A stretch of 64,000 nucleotides of DNA from JALYZC01 sp963725645. GTDB taxonomy: Bacteria; Actinomycetota; Thermoleophilia; Solirubrobacterales; Solirubrobacteraceae. Below the pieces are notes generated by a model. That model did no database searches. It was not told the origin of the DNA and saw only the letters and a list, made by a program, of their open reading frames with translations. Shown here piece after piece: positions 7,213 to 16,640 of this stretch. The stretch covers positions 806,001 to 870,000 of the forward strand of contig CAVRZD010000002.1 in assembly GCA_963725645.1 (NCBI GenBank), in the 5' to 3' direction. Position numbers and translations under genes: made by a program. The first letter of the stretch is position 1, and each line of letters opens with the position of its first letter.

Positions 7213-7716
7213 TCAGCGGCTGACGTAGCGACGGTACGCCCGCAGCCAGTCGGTCCTGATCATCTGCTGCGCGGCGGCCAGGCCGACGGTCCCGTCGCAC
7301 ACCAGCCGGTGCAGGCGATCCTCGAGGCGGTCCTTCTCGTGGAATCCCGGGCGCGGCTCCGCCGCCTCCGGGAACAGGTTGGCGGGGGCGTTGGAGCCGC
7401 CCAGCTCTAGCGACACCAGGTGGTCCACCTCGTACTCGCCCCGGCCGTGGTGCGTGATGCCGTACGCCGTATAGACGCCGCGCTTGGTCGCCGATGACAC
7501 GTTGCGGTGGCGGCCGGCCCAGCCCGGCGTGCACACATCGCGGGCCGTGACGCCGCGCAGCGTCGCGCCCGGTGTGCACGCGGGGTCGGGGAGCGGGCCG
7601 CGCACGCGGCACTCGGCGTGGGCGGCCGCCGCGGACGGCGCGGGGCCGGTGAAGGCGGCCAGCGTGAGCGCGCTTGCGGCGATCGACTGCAGCAGCGAGG
7701 ACACCATCGACAACAA
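7213..7716 (-). CDS. Secreted HNH-type nuclease-like protein
   Basis: The protein is 167 aa. Residues 1-32 form a signal peptide (SSLLQSIAASALTLAAFTGP, Ala-rich cleavage region). The mature part has CTPGWAGRHRNVSS and YEVDHLVSLELGGSNAPANL, a DH...N arrangement like HNH endonucleases, followed by EKDRLEDRLHRLVCDG. Similar secreted proteins are common in Gram-positive genomes and are annotated HNH endonuclease. Whether it cuts DNA is unknown. A second in-frame ATG lies at 7707. Confidence 0.75.
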   Translation of the reverse strand: MLSMVSSLLQSIAASALTLAAFTGPAPSAAAAHAECRVRGPLPDPACTPGATLRGVTARDVCTPGWAGRHRNVSSATKRGVYTAYGITHHGRGEYEVDHLVSLELGGSNAPANLFPEAAEPRPGFHEKDRLEDRLHRLVCDGTVGLAAAQQMIRTDWLRAYRRYVSR

Positions 7717-7828
7717 CCCCTTTCGCGCACGGTCGGCTCGTTCCTCGCCGATCTGACGCGAAACGGGCCACGAAGCCCGGTCAGGTGAACTGCGACATGC
7801 CGGTTACCGGGCTGGCACACTCTCCCGC

Positions 7829-10800
7829 GTGGGTGGCTGGGGGGCACGGATTGCGGCGCTTGCCTGCGCGTTGTTGCTGACCGACGGGGTCGCGGTCGCG
7901 GCGACCGATCACGGTTTCGACAGCCCGGCGTCGACCGATCCCTCGCAGCAGTTCGCGGTCGACAATCCGCAGCGGCACAACACGCCGAACGACCCCGGCT
8001 ACGACAGCGCGGAGCCCGACGACGAGGACAGCGGGACCGCCTCGAGCGTGTACGAGGAGGACTTCGGCCTGTTCGGCTTCGCGTCACGCCTGACGCGCTC
8101 GTCCGCCACCTACCACGACGACGGGCACGGCCACGCCAGCGGCGACCCGCAGGTCTCGGGCTTCAACGCGTCGGGAGCGTGGAAGCTCGAGCGCGGACGC
8201 CCCGACGTCTCGGTCGCGATCCTCGACACGGGCATCAGGTGGGACCGCTGCGGGCTGCGCGACAAGATCCGGCTCAACCGGGTCGAGCTGCCGCTGCCCC
8301 GGGATGGCGCCGGCCAGACGCATCCGGCGGCGGCGCTGGGCGGCTACGACCTCAACGGCAACGGCGCCATCGACGTCGACGACTACGCCGACGACTCGCG
8401 GGTCGGGCGCGCGTTCTCCGGCTCCTGCGGCGGGGCGGTCACCGGCTACGACCTGATCCAGGCCTTCTCCAACCACGACGACGCCGACCACAACGGCTTC
8501 GTCGACGACATCGCGGGCTGGAACTTCTTCGACGACAGCAACGACCCGACCGACCGCTCGAGCTACTTCGCCGCCGAGAACCACGGCAGCGGGCGCGCCG
8601 GCGAGGCGGTCGAGCAGGGCAACGACGGCCAGGGCTCGCTCGGGGTGTGCCCGAAGTGCCAGTTCGTCCCGATCCGGGTGTGGGACACCTTCGTCGCCGA
8701 CGGCAACAACTTCGGCATGGGGATGCTCTACGCGTCGGACAACGGGATCAACGTCGTCGAGGGCGCCGACGGCAGCCTCTACCACTCGGCCTTCGCCGAG
8801 GCGGCGTCCCAGCACGCCTACGAGCGCGGCGCCAGCCAGGTCTACTCGGGTGACGACCTCAACACCTCCAACCACAACTACCCGGCGAACTACAACCACA
8901 CGATGCTGATCCAGGGCACCGTGCCGGACACGGTCGGCCTCGGTCAGAACTTCGCCGACAGCTCGCCGCTGCGCAACCCGGTCTGCACGGCCCAGCCGCT
9001 GCTCTGCTTCGGCACTCAGCTGCCCCCGGGTACGTACTTCCGCGGCGCCGGAACGACCCAGTTCGGCGGCCACAGCTCGATCGCGATGGAGGGGTCGACG
9101 GGGTCGGAGAACACCGGCAAGGCCTCCGGCGCGGCGGCGCTCGTGATCAGCGCCGCCAAGGACGCCGGCGTGGCCGACCCGAGCCCGGACGAGGTGCGCG
9201 AGACGCTGGAGCAGACGGCGGAGGACGTGACGGCGGCGAACACCGGCGGCGTCGGCGTCGCCGATCCCGCCCAGGCGGGCTGGGACGAGCACTTCGGCTG
9301 GGGGCGCGCGGACCTCGGCACCGCCGTGGCATTGGCGCATACCGGCAAGCTGCCGCCCGAGGCCTCGATCGACTCGCCGGACTGGTTTGCGCCCCTGACC
9401 GGCGATCACGCCGCGCTGCGCGGCCGGCTGCGGGCGCGGTTCGCCACCGGCGGCCAGTTCCACTACAAGGTCCAGTGGGGCGTCGGGCCGGCGCCGACCG
9501 CCTGGAACGACGTCGCCGGGGGCGAGGGGGACAGCTCGGGCACGGTCACCGACCTCGGCACGCTCGACCTCGCCGCGATCCGCAGCGCGCTCGCCAGCCG
9601 GGTCGTGTCCCAGGACCCCGGCGGCCCGGTCTTCTCGCCCACGAGCCGCAACCCCTACCAGGACCAGTTCGCCGTGCGCGTGGTCGTCGACGCGACCGCG
9701 AACGGCGTGCCCACCAAGGGCGTCGATCGCAAGGTGCTCGTCGCGGTCCCGGACGGCCAGAACCTCAAGCCGGGCTTCCCCAAGCGCATGGGCACGGGCG
9801 GCGAGGCGCCGCTGCGTTACGCCGACCTCAACGGCGACAACGTGCAGGAGCTGATCGTCCCCACCGAGGACGGCACGATCCATGCCTACGAGCCGAACGG
9901 AAGCGAGCTCTCCGGCTGGCCCGTGCACACCCAGGTGCAGTACTCGGCCGCGGACCATCTCGGCGCGCCGGCCTTCGCCGCCGACGGCGTCGCCGCGCCG
10001 CGCGAGCCGCCGCGCGGGCCGACCGTCGCTGACCTCGACGGCGACGGCGTGCCCGAGCTGATCACCGCGGCGGGACTGCGGATCTACGTGTTCGAGCCCG
10101 ACGGCTCCCAGCGTCCCGGGTTCCCCGTGCGCAACGACCCGAGCTTCTGCCGGCCGCAGGACGAGCGCCAGGAGAACAGCGACGGCGGCGCGTTCCACCG
10201 CAAGTGCGGGTTCCTCGCCACGCCGGCCGTCGGCCATCTCGAGAACGGGACACAGCTCGACATCGTCGCGCCCTCGCTCGACGGCCACCTGTACGCGCTG
10301 CGCCCCGACGGCAGCCCCGTGCCGCACTACCCGGTCGATCTCGTCGATCCGCAGAAGGGCCCCAACGAGCGCGTGTACGCCGAGGCCATCAATTCACCGG
10401 CGATCCGCGACCTGGACGGCGACGGGAAGGACGACATCGTCGTGCCGACCAACGAGGCGTACGGCGGGAGCCCGAACCCCACCGGCGATCTCTCGTTCGT
10501 CGGGTTGCTCGGCGCGGCGGCCGGCCAGTCGACCCGCGTCTACGCGATCAGCGGTGCGAAGGGCACATTGATTCAGGGCTGGCCCATCAGCATCAGCGGC
10601 CTGATCCAGAACACGCTCCCGCTGATCGGGCCCGGCCACGATCCGGCCGTCGCGACGATCCAGGGCGAGACGCGCGTGGTCGCCTCGGCGACCAGCGGCG
10701 ACCTGCGCGAGTACCAGGACAACGGGCACGGCAGCACGACGATGCAGCAGGGCGGCAGCCTCAACCTGTTCGAGTCGGCGTCCATCGGCGACGTCCTCGG

Positions 10801-12136
10801 CACGGGCTCGCTGGACGTCGTCAAGTACCAGATCGACGCAGCCCAGGCCGGCAACCTGCTGCTCACCGGCCAGAACGTGCCCTACAGCCACCGGATCGGC
10901 GCCTTCGACGCGACCACCGGCGCGTCGCTGCCCGGCTACCCGACGATCACCGACGACTACCAGTTCCTGTCCGCGTCCACGATTGCCAAGGTCGACGGCC
11001 AGGCCACGCCGACCAACCAGATCGTCGCCGGCACGGGGCTGGGCCTCCTGCACGCCTACGACGGGCTGACCGGCCAGGACGTCGCCGGCTTCCCCAAGGT
11101 GACCGGCGGCTGGCTGTTCGCCCCTGCTGCGCTGTCCGATGACGGCCGCATGGCCGGCATCACGCGCGAGGGCTACCTGTTCGAGTGGGGCTCGCAGGCG
11201 GCGGCATGCCAGTCGCAGTGGCCGTCGTTCCGTCACGACCCGCACGGCAGCGGCAACTACAACCACGACGGCACCGCGCCGGGCGCCCCCACGAACCTCA
11301 AGTTCGAGGGCGGCAAGCTGACGTTCACCGCACCGGGCGACGACGGGCCGAAGTGCGGAACGCCGGCCCGCTACCAGGTGGTGCAGTCCGACACGCCGCT
11401 GACGCCGCAATCGCTCGGCGGGGCCGAGGCGCTGACGCCGCCGACGCCGCTCGCGGCCGGTTCCAAGCAGTCGATCGTCCTGCCGACTCCCGGCAGGCGC
11501 TACGTGGCGGTGCGCGCGATCGACGACGGCGTCACGAGCGGGGCGCCGGATCCCACGCGGCAGAACATCGGCCCCATGGCCGAGTTCGATCTCGTGGGGA
11601 ACACGGCCGTCGGGCCCGGCAGCGGCGACCACCCCACGGGCCCCGGCACGGGCGCGCCCGGCTCGCCTTCCGTCGGTGGGAGCGGAAGCGGGGGTGGGTC
11701 CGGCACGGCGCGCTGCCTGAGCGCCGCTCGCGTGGGCTCCTCCAGCATCGGGCCGATCCGGCTCGGGGACTCGCGTGCGACGGTCCTGCGCCGCGCGGGC
11801 CGGCCGACGCGCACCCCGCGCAACGCCCTCGTCTACTGCCTGCGGGGCGGCGGAACGCTGCGCGCCGAGCTGCTGGGCGGGCGCGTCCGGCTCGTGCTCC
11901 AGAACGCGGCGCGGCGCGGCGCCCGCGGCATCGTGCCCGGCGTGGCCCGGCGCGCGCTGGTCCGCGGCGTCCGCGGCCTGCACCACGTCCCCGGCATCCT
12001 CGGGCTCTACCGTGCGGGGCGCACGGTGTTCGTGCTCGGCCGCACCGGCCGGGTCCGCTACGTCGGCGTCGCGAACGCGGGCCTCGCCGCCAACGACCGC
12101 GCCCTGACGAGCGCGGTCAAGCGCACCGGCGCCTAG
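7829..12136 (+). CDS. Large secreted subtilisin-family (S8) protease with FG-GAP/VCBS-like repeats
   Basis: The protein has 1,435 aa with a GTG start and a signal peptide (ARIAALACALLLTDGVAVAA). The S8 triad is Asp in VSVAILDTGI (about D133), His in AENHGSGRAGEAV (about H252) and Ser in TGKASGAAALVISAA (about S433); the Ser box departs from the usual GTSMAAP. Asp-rich calcium-type segments interrupt the catalytic domain. From about residue 640 come repeats of the form DLNGDNVQELIVP, DLDGDGVPELITA and DLDGDGKDDIVVP, each followed by an AYEPNGS-like strand, suggesting a beta-propeller. A fibronectin-like stretch, a Gly/Ser/Pro linker and a basic C-terminal domain follow. No LPXTG anchor is seen. 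Confidence 0.88.
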   Translation: MGGWGARIAALACALLLTDGVAVAATDHGFDSPASTDPSQQFAVDNPQRHNTPNDPGYDSAEPDDEDSGTASSVYEEDFGLFGFASRLTRSSATYHDDGHGHASGDPQVSGFNASGAWKLERGRPDVSVAILDTGIRWDRCGLRDKIRLNRVELPLPRDGAGQTHPAAALGGYDLNGNGAIDVDDYADDSRVGRAFSGSCGGAVTGYDLIQAFSNHDDADHNGFVDDIAGWNFFDDSNDPTDRSSYFAAENHGSGRAGEAVEQGNDGQGSLGVCPKCQFVPIRVWDTFVADGNNFGMGMLYASDNGINVVEGADGSLYHSAFAEAASQHAYERGASQVYSGDDLNTSNHNYPANYNHTMLIQGTVPDTVGLGQNFADSSPLRNPVCTAQPLLCFGTQLPPGTYFRGAGTTQFGGHSSIAMEGSTGSENTGKASGAAALVISAAKDAGVADPSPDEVRETLEQTAEDVTAANTGGVGVADPAQAGWDEHFGWGRADLGTAVALAHTGKLPPEASIDSPDWFAPLTGDHAALRGRLRARFATGGQFHYKVQWGVGPAPTAWNDVAGGEGDSSGTVTDLGTLDLAAIRSALASRVVSQDPGGPVFSPTSRNPYQDQFAVRVVVDATANGVPTKGVDRKVLVAVPDGQNLKPGFPKRMGTGGEAPLRYADLNGDNVQELIVPTEDGTIHAYEPNGSELSGWPVHTQVQYSAADHLGAPAFAADGVAAPREPPRGPTVADLDGDGVPELITAAGLRIYVFEPDGSQRPGFPVRNDPSFCRPQDERQENSDGGAFHRKCGFLATPAVGHLENGTQLDIVAPSLDGHLYALRPDGSPVPHYPVDLVDPQKGPNERVYAEAINSPAIRDLDGDGKDDIVVPTNEAYGGSPNPTGDLSFVGLLGAAAGQSTRVYAISGAKGTLIQGWPISISGLIQNTLPLIGPGHDPAVATIQGETRVVASATSGDLREYQDNGHGSTTMQQGGSLNLFESASIGDVLGTGSLDVVKYQIDAAQAGNLLLTGQNVPYSHRIGAFDATTGASLPGYPTITDDYQFLSASTIAKVDGQATPTNQIVAGTGLGLLHAYDGLTGQDVAGFPKVTGGWLFAPAALSDDGRMAGITREGYLFEWGSQAAACQSQWPSFRHDPHGSGNYNHDGTAPGAPTNLKFEGGKLTFTAPGDDGPKCGTPARYQVVQSDTPLTPQSLGGAEALTPPTPLAAGSKQSIVLPTPGRRYVAVRAIDDGVTSGAPDPTRQNIGPMAEFDLVGNTAVGPGSGDHPTGPGTGAPGSPSVGGSGSGGGSGTARCLSAARVGSSSIGPIRLGDSRATVLRRAGRPTRTPRNALVYCLRGGGTLRAELLGGRVRLVLQNAARRGARGIVPGVARRALVRGVRGLHHVPGILGLYRAGRTVFVLGRTGRVRYVGVANAGLAANDRALTSAVKRTGA

Positions 12137-13656
12137 GCCTGGATCTCCAGCTCGCGCCCGAACGCGCGCTGGAACAGGTCGCGCTGGCGCTCGGCCGCCC
12201 ACGCCGCGACGCTGACGTCGCCCTCGTGGACGAGCTGCAGGCGCAGGAGGCCGTCGTCGACGGCCACGCGCGCCTCGCGGACGACCTGGTCCCGGCTGCG
12301 CTCGAGCTGCTCGGCCATCCGCAGCAGCGCGGAGCAGCGGGCCAGCAGCGCGTCGTCGCCCTCGCGCATGAGCGGCTCCAGCTCGCCGAAGCCGGGCGAG
12401 CCCTTGCGGTGGTAGCGCGCGATCTGGGCGATCAGGCCGACCTCCCGCGGCGTGAATCCGGGCAACCCGGCGTTCAGGATCAGGTAGCGCGAATGCTTGT
12501 GGTGGTCGTCGTAGTCCACGGCCATGCCGATGTCGTGCAGCTCCGCGGCGGCCCACAGCACCTGGCGCTCCTCGGGAATCCCCTCCAACACGCCCTGCTC
12601 GACCAGCGCGTCGTGCATCTGCAGCGCGAGCGCCGCGACGTGCTCCACGTGGGGCGGGTCGATCGGGTACTGGTGCGCGAGGTTGCGTACGCTCGCCTCG
12701 CGGACGTCGGCGAACAGCTCGTCGGGGGCGAGGTAGCGCTCGAAGAAGATGCCCTCGCGCAGGCCGGCCTCCGTAACCTCCAGCGCGCCGAACTCCCCGG
12801 CCTCGAGCACGCCCTCGACCACCGCGGCGCCGGCCAGGATCAGATCGCCGCGCTCGGGCTTGATCCCCGGGACGCGCGCGCGCTCGGCCGGGGTCATCTC
12901 GGCCAGCTCGGCGACCATCTCGGCCAGTGTGTCGCGCGCGAGCACGAACCCCTGCACGCCGAAGGACGGCAGCTCGGCGCGCCGCTGGGCCGCGGCGGCG
13001 AGGTTCCGCACGGTGCCGCCGATCCCGACCAGCCGCTCGCCGGTCGCCGCGAGCCAGCCCGCCCCCTCCGCCAGCGTGTCGCGCACGTGGGCGCGCAGCG
13101 CCTTGAGCTGCTTCTTGCCCGCCGGGCCGTCACCGGACAGGAACTGCTCGGTCATCCGCACCGCGCCGAGCGGCCAGGACCCCAGCTCGCGCGCGGCGCG
13201 ACCGGCCACGCCCACGAGCTGGACGCTGCCGCCTCCGAGGTCGAGCATCGCGCCGTCCGCCAGCGTCGTCGAGTTCACCGCCGCGAGGTAGCCGTAGCGC
13301 GCCTCCTCCTCGCGGGAGAGCACACGCACCGGCAGCCCCGACACCTCGAACGCCCGCGACAGGAACTCCTCGCGGTTGGCGGCGTCGCGGATCGCGCTCG
13401 TCGCCACCGCCAGGACCTCGTCGAGCGCGAGCCCGCTGGCGCGGCAGAAGTGGGCGTAGGCCTCGATCGTGTGCAGCGCGCGCTCGACCGGCGCCGGCTG
13501 GAGTGCGCCGCTCTCGCCCTCGCCGGCGCCGATGCGCACCGGCTCGTAGATCTCATCGGTCCGCCGCCACCAGCGATCGGCGATCGAGCTGAACACGACG
13601 AGACGGAACGAGTTCGAGCCGAGGTCGATGACGGCGACACGGCTGGCGTCGGGCAC
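12133..13656 (-). CDS. ppx: Ppx/GppA-family exopolyphosphatase with HD domain
   Basis: The protein is 507 aa, the long form. The N-terminal ASKHA ATPase-like domain shows VAVIDLGSNSFRLVVF, AMLDLGGGSVQLVGV and GIGGTVRNLA; the C-terminal half is an HD domain (AELHDIGMAVDYDDHHKHS). The family removes terminal phosphate from polyphosphate or hydrolyses pppGpp to ppGpp, linking it to phosphate storage and stringent response. GTG start. Its 3' end overlaps the protease stop by 4 bp, and the VOC gene lies 27 bp upstream on the same strand. Confidence 0.93.
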   Translation of the reverse strand: MPDASRVAVIDLGSNSFRLVVFSSIADRWWRRTDEIYEPVRIGAGEGESGALQPAPVERALHTIEAYAHFCRASGLALDEVLAVATSAIRDAANREEFLSRAFEVSGLPVRVLSREEEARYGYLAAVNSTTLADGAMLDLGGGSVQLVGVAGRAARELGSWPLGAVRMTEQFLSGDGPAGKKQLKALRAHVRDTLAEGAGWLAATGERLVGIGGTVRNLAAAAQRRAELPSFGVQGFVLARDTLAEMVAELAEMTPAERARVPGIKPERGDLILAGAAVVEGVLEAGEFGALEVTEAGLREGIFFERYLAPDELFADVREASVRNLAHQYPIDPPHVEHVAALALQMHDALVEQGVLEGIPEERQVLWAAAELHDIGMAVDYDDHHKHSRYLILNAGLPGFTPREVGLIAQIARYHRKGSPGFGELEPLMREGDDALLARCSALLRMAEQLERSRDQVVREARVAVDDGLLRLQLVHEGDVSVAAWAAERQRDLFQRAFGRELEIQA

Positions 13657-13683
13657 GATGCGACCAGCCTGGCGGATGCCGGC

Positions 13684-14061
13684 CTAGGACCGCTCGAGGA
13701 TCTCGACGCGGTAGCCGTCCGGGTCGCGCACGAAGCACAGCCGGCTGCCGCCGTCGCGCACCGTGTAGGGCGGCTTCTCTGGCTCGATGCCCTGCTCGGC
13801 GAGCTGGGCCAGCGTGCCGTCGAGGTCATCCGCGGTGATCGCGATGTGGCCGTAGCCCGTGCCGACGTCGTACTCGTCGACTCCGAAGTTGTAGGTCAGC
13901 TCGAGCCGCGGCATGTCGCCGTCGCCCGGCTGGTTCATGAACACGTTGATCGCCTCGTCGCGGATCGGGAGGCGGCCGACCTCCTGGAAGCCGAGCGCCT
14001 CGTAGAACGCGACCGAGCGGTCGATGTCGGTGATGCGGTAGCAGGTGTGGATCAGTGCCAT
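13684..14061 (-). CDS. gloA: VOC-family protein, glyoxalase I-like
   Basis: The protein is 125 aa, the normal size for single-chain glyoxalase I. MALIHTCYRITDIDRSVAFY opens the first beta-alpha-beta-beta-beta module, with LELTYNFGVDEYDVGTGYGH and DPDGYRVEILERS supplying the usual metal ligands (His, Glu, His, Glu). Glyoxalase I turns the methylglyoxal hemithioacetal into a lactoyl-thiol. In actinobacteria, which often lack glutathione, another thiol may serve. The symbol is tentative. Confidence 0.8.
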   Translation of the reverse strand: MALIHTCYRITDIDRSVAFYEALGFQEVGRLPIRDEAINVFMNQPGDGDMPRLELTYNFGVDEYDVGTGYGHIAITADDLDGTLAQLAEQGIEPEKPPYTVRDGGSRLCFVRDPDGYRVEILERS

Positions 14062-14067
14062 GCGCGC

Positions 14068-14073
14068 AGCCTA
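14068..14073 (-). promoter_or_regulatory. -10-like TAGGCT, leaderless promoter
   Basis: On the minus strand TAGGCT ends 6 nt before the ATG at 14061. Confidence 0.5.
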
Positions 14074-14147
14074 CCCCGCGCGCCGACCCACCGTTCGGGT
14101 TGCGGACGCACGGGAGACTGCGGCCGCGGGGGTGAACCTGGGCTACC

Positions 14148-15878
14148 ATGCCCCTGCGGTGCAGGGAGGCGCTGCGGCCGGCTGAAAGGTTCGCTCATGG
14201 CTCCCATGGACGGTGGACGGTGGCGCTGAGGCTCGCGGCGTCGCGCGGCCGCGACGGCACGGACCGCGACAAGCGGCGCCTGCAGCAGCGGCTGACCGAC
14301 GTCAGCCACCGGTTGCGCCGCCATCTCGACTCCGAGCAGGTGCTGCTGACGGCCGTCGACGCGGTGCGCACGACCGTGCATCCCGAGCGGACCAGCATCT
14401 GGCTCGGGACGGGCCAGAGCGAGGCCCCGCGCCTCGCCTGCACGACCGACGCGGGCCGCGCCAACGGCCACGCCATGCCGGCGCCGCCGGCGGTGCTCGA
14501 CTGCCTGAAGACACGGCGCCCGATGCTGCGAGCCGACGGGGGAGGCCTCGCGATCCCGATCGTCGGGCCGCGCGGCGGCCTGCTCGGGGCGCTTCAGCTC
14601 GAGGGCGCCGATTGGACGCCCGACCAGCACGCATTCGCGGTCGGCCTCGCGCGCGAGGCAGCGATCGCGCTCGAAACAGCGAGCCTGTACGAGCAGGCCG
14701 TCGCCGAGCAGCAGAAGTCCGAAGCGATCCTGGCGCGCATCGGCGACGCCGTCTACCTCACCGACTCGGCGGGCGTGGTCACCACCTGGAACGACTCGGC
14801 CGCCCGCCTGTGCGGCCTGGACGCCGAGGACGCGGTCGGCCACTCGTGCACCGCGCTGCTCGGCCTGCACGTCGGCGACGACCCGGTCGACTGCTCGGGG
14901 GGCTGCCCGCTGCTGGGCTCGCTGGCGGCGACCGACGGCGCGTCGGGGCAGGAGGTCTGGCGCGAGCGCCCGGACGGGCGCAAACAGCCGCTCCTCGCAA
15001 CGGCCAAGGCGGTGGCGGACGTGGACGGGAACGTGACCGAGGTGGTGCACTCCCTTCGCGACATCACGCGGCTCAAGGAGGCCGACGAGGCCAAGACGCT
15101 GTTCCTCGCCACCGCGTCGCACGAGCTGAAGACTCCGCTGACCGTGATCCAGGGCTTCGCCCAGGCGCTGCTCACCGATCGCGACTGGAGCGACGAGGAG
15201 CGCCGGGAGGCGCTCGAGGCGGTCCGCACGCGCGCGATCCAGCTCAACAAGATCGTCGACCGGATCCTGCTCTCGAGCCGGATCGAGACGGGTCGGACGC
15301 AGATCGCCCCCGCGGAGATCGACCTCGCGCCGCTGGTGCTCGAGCGCGTCGACGCGCTGCGCGCCGCCACCGGCCGCGACGTGGTCGCGCGGCTCGACGA
15401 CGACGTTCCGCGGGCGCTCGCGGACGCCGACGCGCTGACGACGGTGCTCGACCACCTGCTCGACAACGCCGTCAAGTACTCGCCGGAGGGCGGCTCGATC
15501 ACCGTGACCGAGGACCACGACGAGCGCGCGCTGCGCCTGACGGTCGCCGACGAGGGCATCGGCATGGACGCGGAGGAGGCCGCGCACTGCTTCCATCGCT
15601 TCTGGCAGGCCGAATCGTCGGACGTGCGGCGCTTCGGCGGCACGGGAATCGGGCTCTACATCGTGGCGTCGCTCGTCGAGGCGATGGGCGGCGACGTGGC
15701 CGTGCGCAGCAGCCGGGGCGAGGGCTCGAGCTTCACGATCACGCTCATGCGCCCGGGCGTCACCGACGCGGCGCGCCCGCCGCTCGTCGAGGTGCCGCCC
15801 GAGCCCGGGGTCGGAGACAGATCCATCGTGCGTGAGTTCATGCGCCAGATCGGCGTACCGGAGCGCAAGGAGCCATGA
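14148..15878 (+). CDS. GAF-PAS sensor histidine kinase
   Basis: The protein is 576 aa with no membrane segment. Residues about 35-190 form a GAF domain, about 195-310 a PAS domain, and the rest HisKA plus HATPase: FLATASHELKTPLT carries the phosphorylated His (about H325), followed by DNAVKYSPEGG (N box), DEGIGM and GGTGIGLYIV. The PAS domain has three Cys (about C234, C249, C253, in DCSGGCPL), a possible metal or redox site. The start is uncertain: ATG at 14148, or GTG at 14220. Its stop overlaps the next gene (ATGA), and two receiver proteins follow, so this is a phosphorelay operon. Confidence 0.92.
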   Translation: MPLRCREALRPAERFAHGSHGRWTVALRLAASRGRDGTDRDKRRLQQRLTDVSHRLRRHLDSEQVLLTAVDAVRTTVHPERTSIWLGTGQSEAPRLACTTDAGRANGHAMPAPPAVLDCLKTRRPMLRADGGGLAIPIVGPRGGLLGALQLEGADWTPDQHAFAVGLAREAAIALETASLYEQAVAEQQKSEAILARIGDAVYLTDSAGVVTTWNDSAARLCGLDAEDAVGHSCTALLGLHVGDDPVDCSGGCPLLGSLAATDGASGQEVWRERPDGRKQPLLATAKAVADVDGNVTEVVHSLRDITRLKEADEAKTLFLATASHELKTPLTVIQGFAQALLTDRDWSDEERREALEAVRTRAIQLNKIVDRILLSSRIETGRTQIAPAEIDLAPLVLERVDALRAATGRDVVARLDDDVPRALADADALTTVLDHLLDNAVKYSPEGGSITVTEDHDERALRLTVADEGIGMDAEEAAHCFHRFWQAESSDVRRFGGTGIGLYIVASLVEAMGGDVAVRSSRGEGSSFTITLMRPGVTDAARPPLVEVPPEPGVGDRSIVREFMRQIGVPERKEP

Positions 15879-16639
15879 CCACCCTCGTCGCGGTCCTGAA
15901 CATCGTGCTGGGAACCGTCTACCTCCAGTACGGGACGATGACGATCCTCGACATGAAGCGGAGCTGGAAGACGCTCGGCTTTACGCACTTCGGCATGGCG
16001 TGGATCCTGATGGCCTTCACCTGCGGCCCGCACCACCTCGCCCACGGGATCCACCTGCTCAGCCTCGGCCGGCTCGGCGGCCCGCTCGACGCGGTGGCCG
16101 TGCTCTTCGGCCTGCCGGTCGGCGTCATCTGGTTCCTGCTGCGCGTGGAGGCGTTCCGTGGGGGGCGGGGCGACCGCTTCATCCCGGGGACGCCGTTCTG
16201 GCTGATGGCGATGCCGACGCTTGCGGCCGTGTACGCCACCGCGCTGTTCGCGGCGTCGCTGGACGCCGGTACGCCGAGCGCATCGACCTCGGATCTGTGG
16301 GCGATCCTGCCGAACGTTCTGCTCGTGCCGATCTACTGCACGATCGGCTACTTCCTGCTGCGCACGCAGCTGCGCAACCACGCGCTGCTCGGCGGGTGGT
16401 CCGTCTCGGGTCTGAGCCTGTCGGCGATCTTCCCGACCTGCGCGCTGATGCACGCGGTCTTCGCGCTCTACACGATCACCGGCCGTTACGGCCCCATAAC
16501 CGGCGGCAACGTCATCGACTGGCTCTCGGTCCCGGCGGGCCTCTACTTCCTGCTGGTGGTCCGCGGCCTCTACATGGACACGATCGAGGACTGGAACCGG
16601 GCGACGCCCGACGCCCAACGGCCGGTCGTCGTCCGATGA
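15875..16639 (+). CDS. Multi-pass membrane protein coupled to the histidine kinase
   Basis: The protein is 254 aa with about seven hydrophobic segments, starting VAVLNIVLGTVYLQYGTMTI. The motif TCGPHHLAHGIHLL in the second segment offers several His, and another His follows in TCALMHAVFALY, so heme or metal binding is conceivable. Translational overlap with the soluble GAF-PAS kinase suggests it is the membrane sensor or target of that pathway. I do not recognise the family; function unknown. Confidence 0.7.
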   Translation: MTTLVAVLNIVLGTVYLQYGTMTILDMKRSWKTLGFTHFGMAWILMAFTCGPHHLAHGIHLLSLGRLGGPLDAVAVLFGLPVGVIWFLLRVEAFRGGRGDRFIPGTPFWLMAMPTLAAVYATALFAASLDAGTPSASTSDLWAILPNVLLVPIYCTIGYFLLRTQLRNHALLGGWSVSGLSLSAIFPTCALMHAVFALYTITGRYGPITGGNVIDWLSVPAGLYFLLVVRGLYMDTIEDWNRATPDAQRPVVVR

Positions 16640-16640
16640 G

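Noticed and set aside
8084..10327. 747-codon open frame opposite the subtilase
   Set aside because: It is the antisense shadow of a strongly coding gene; composition is Arg/Val/Asp-rich without domains and it has no start signal.
10394..14229. Long frames opposite or offset to the subtilase end and ppx (720 and 1,014 codons)
   Set aside because: GC-rich shadow frames; the real genes there have catalytic motifs.
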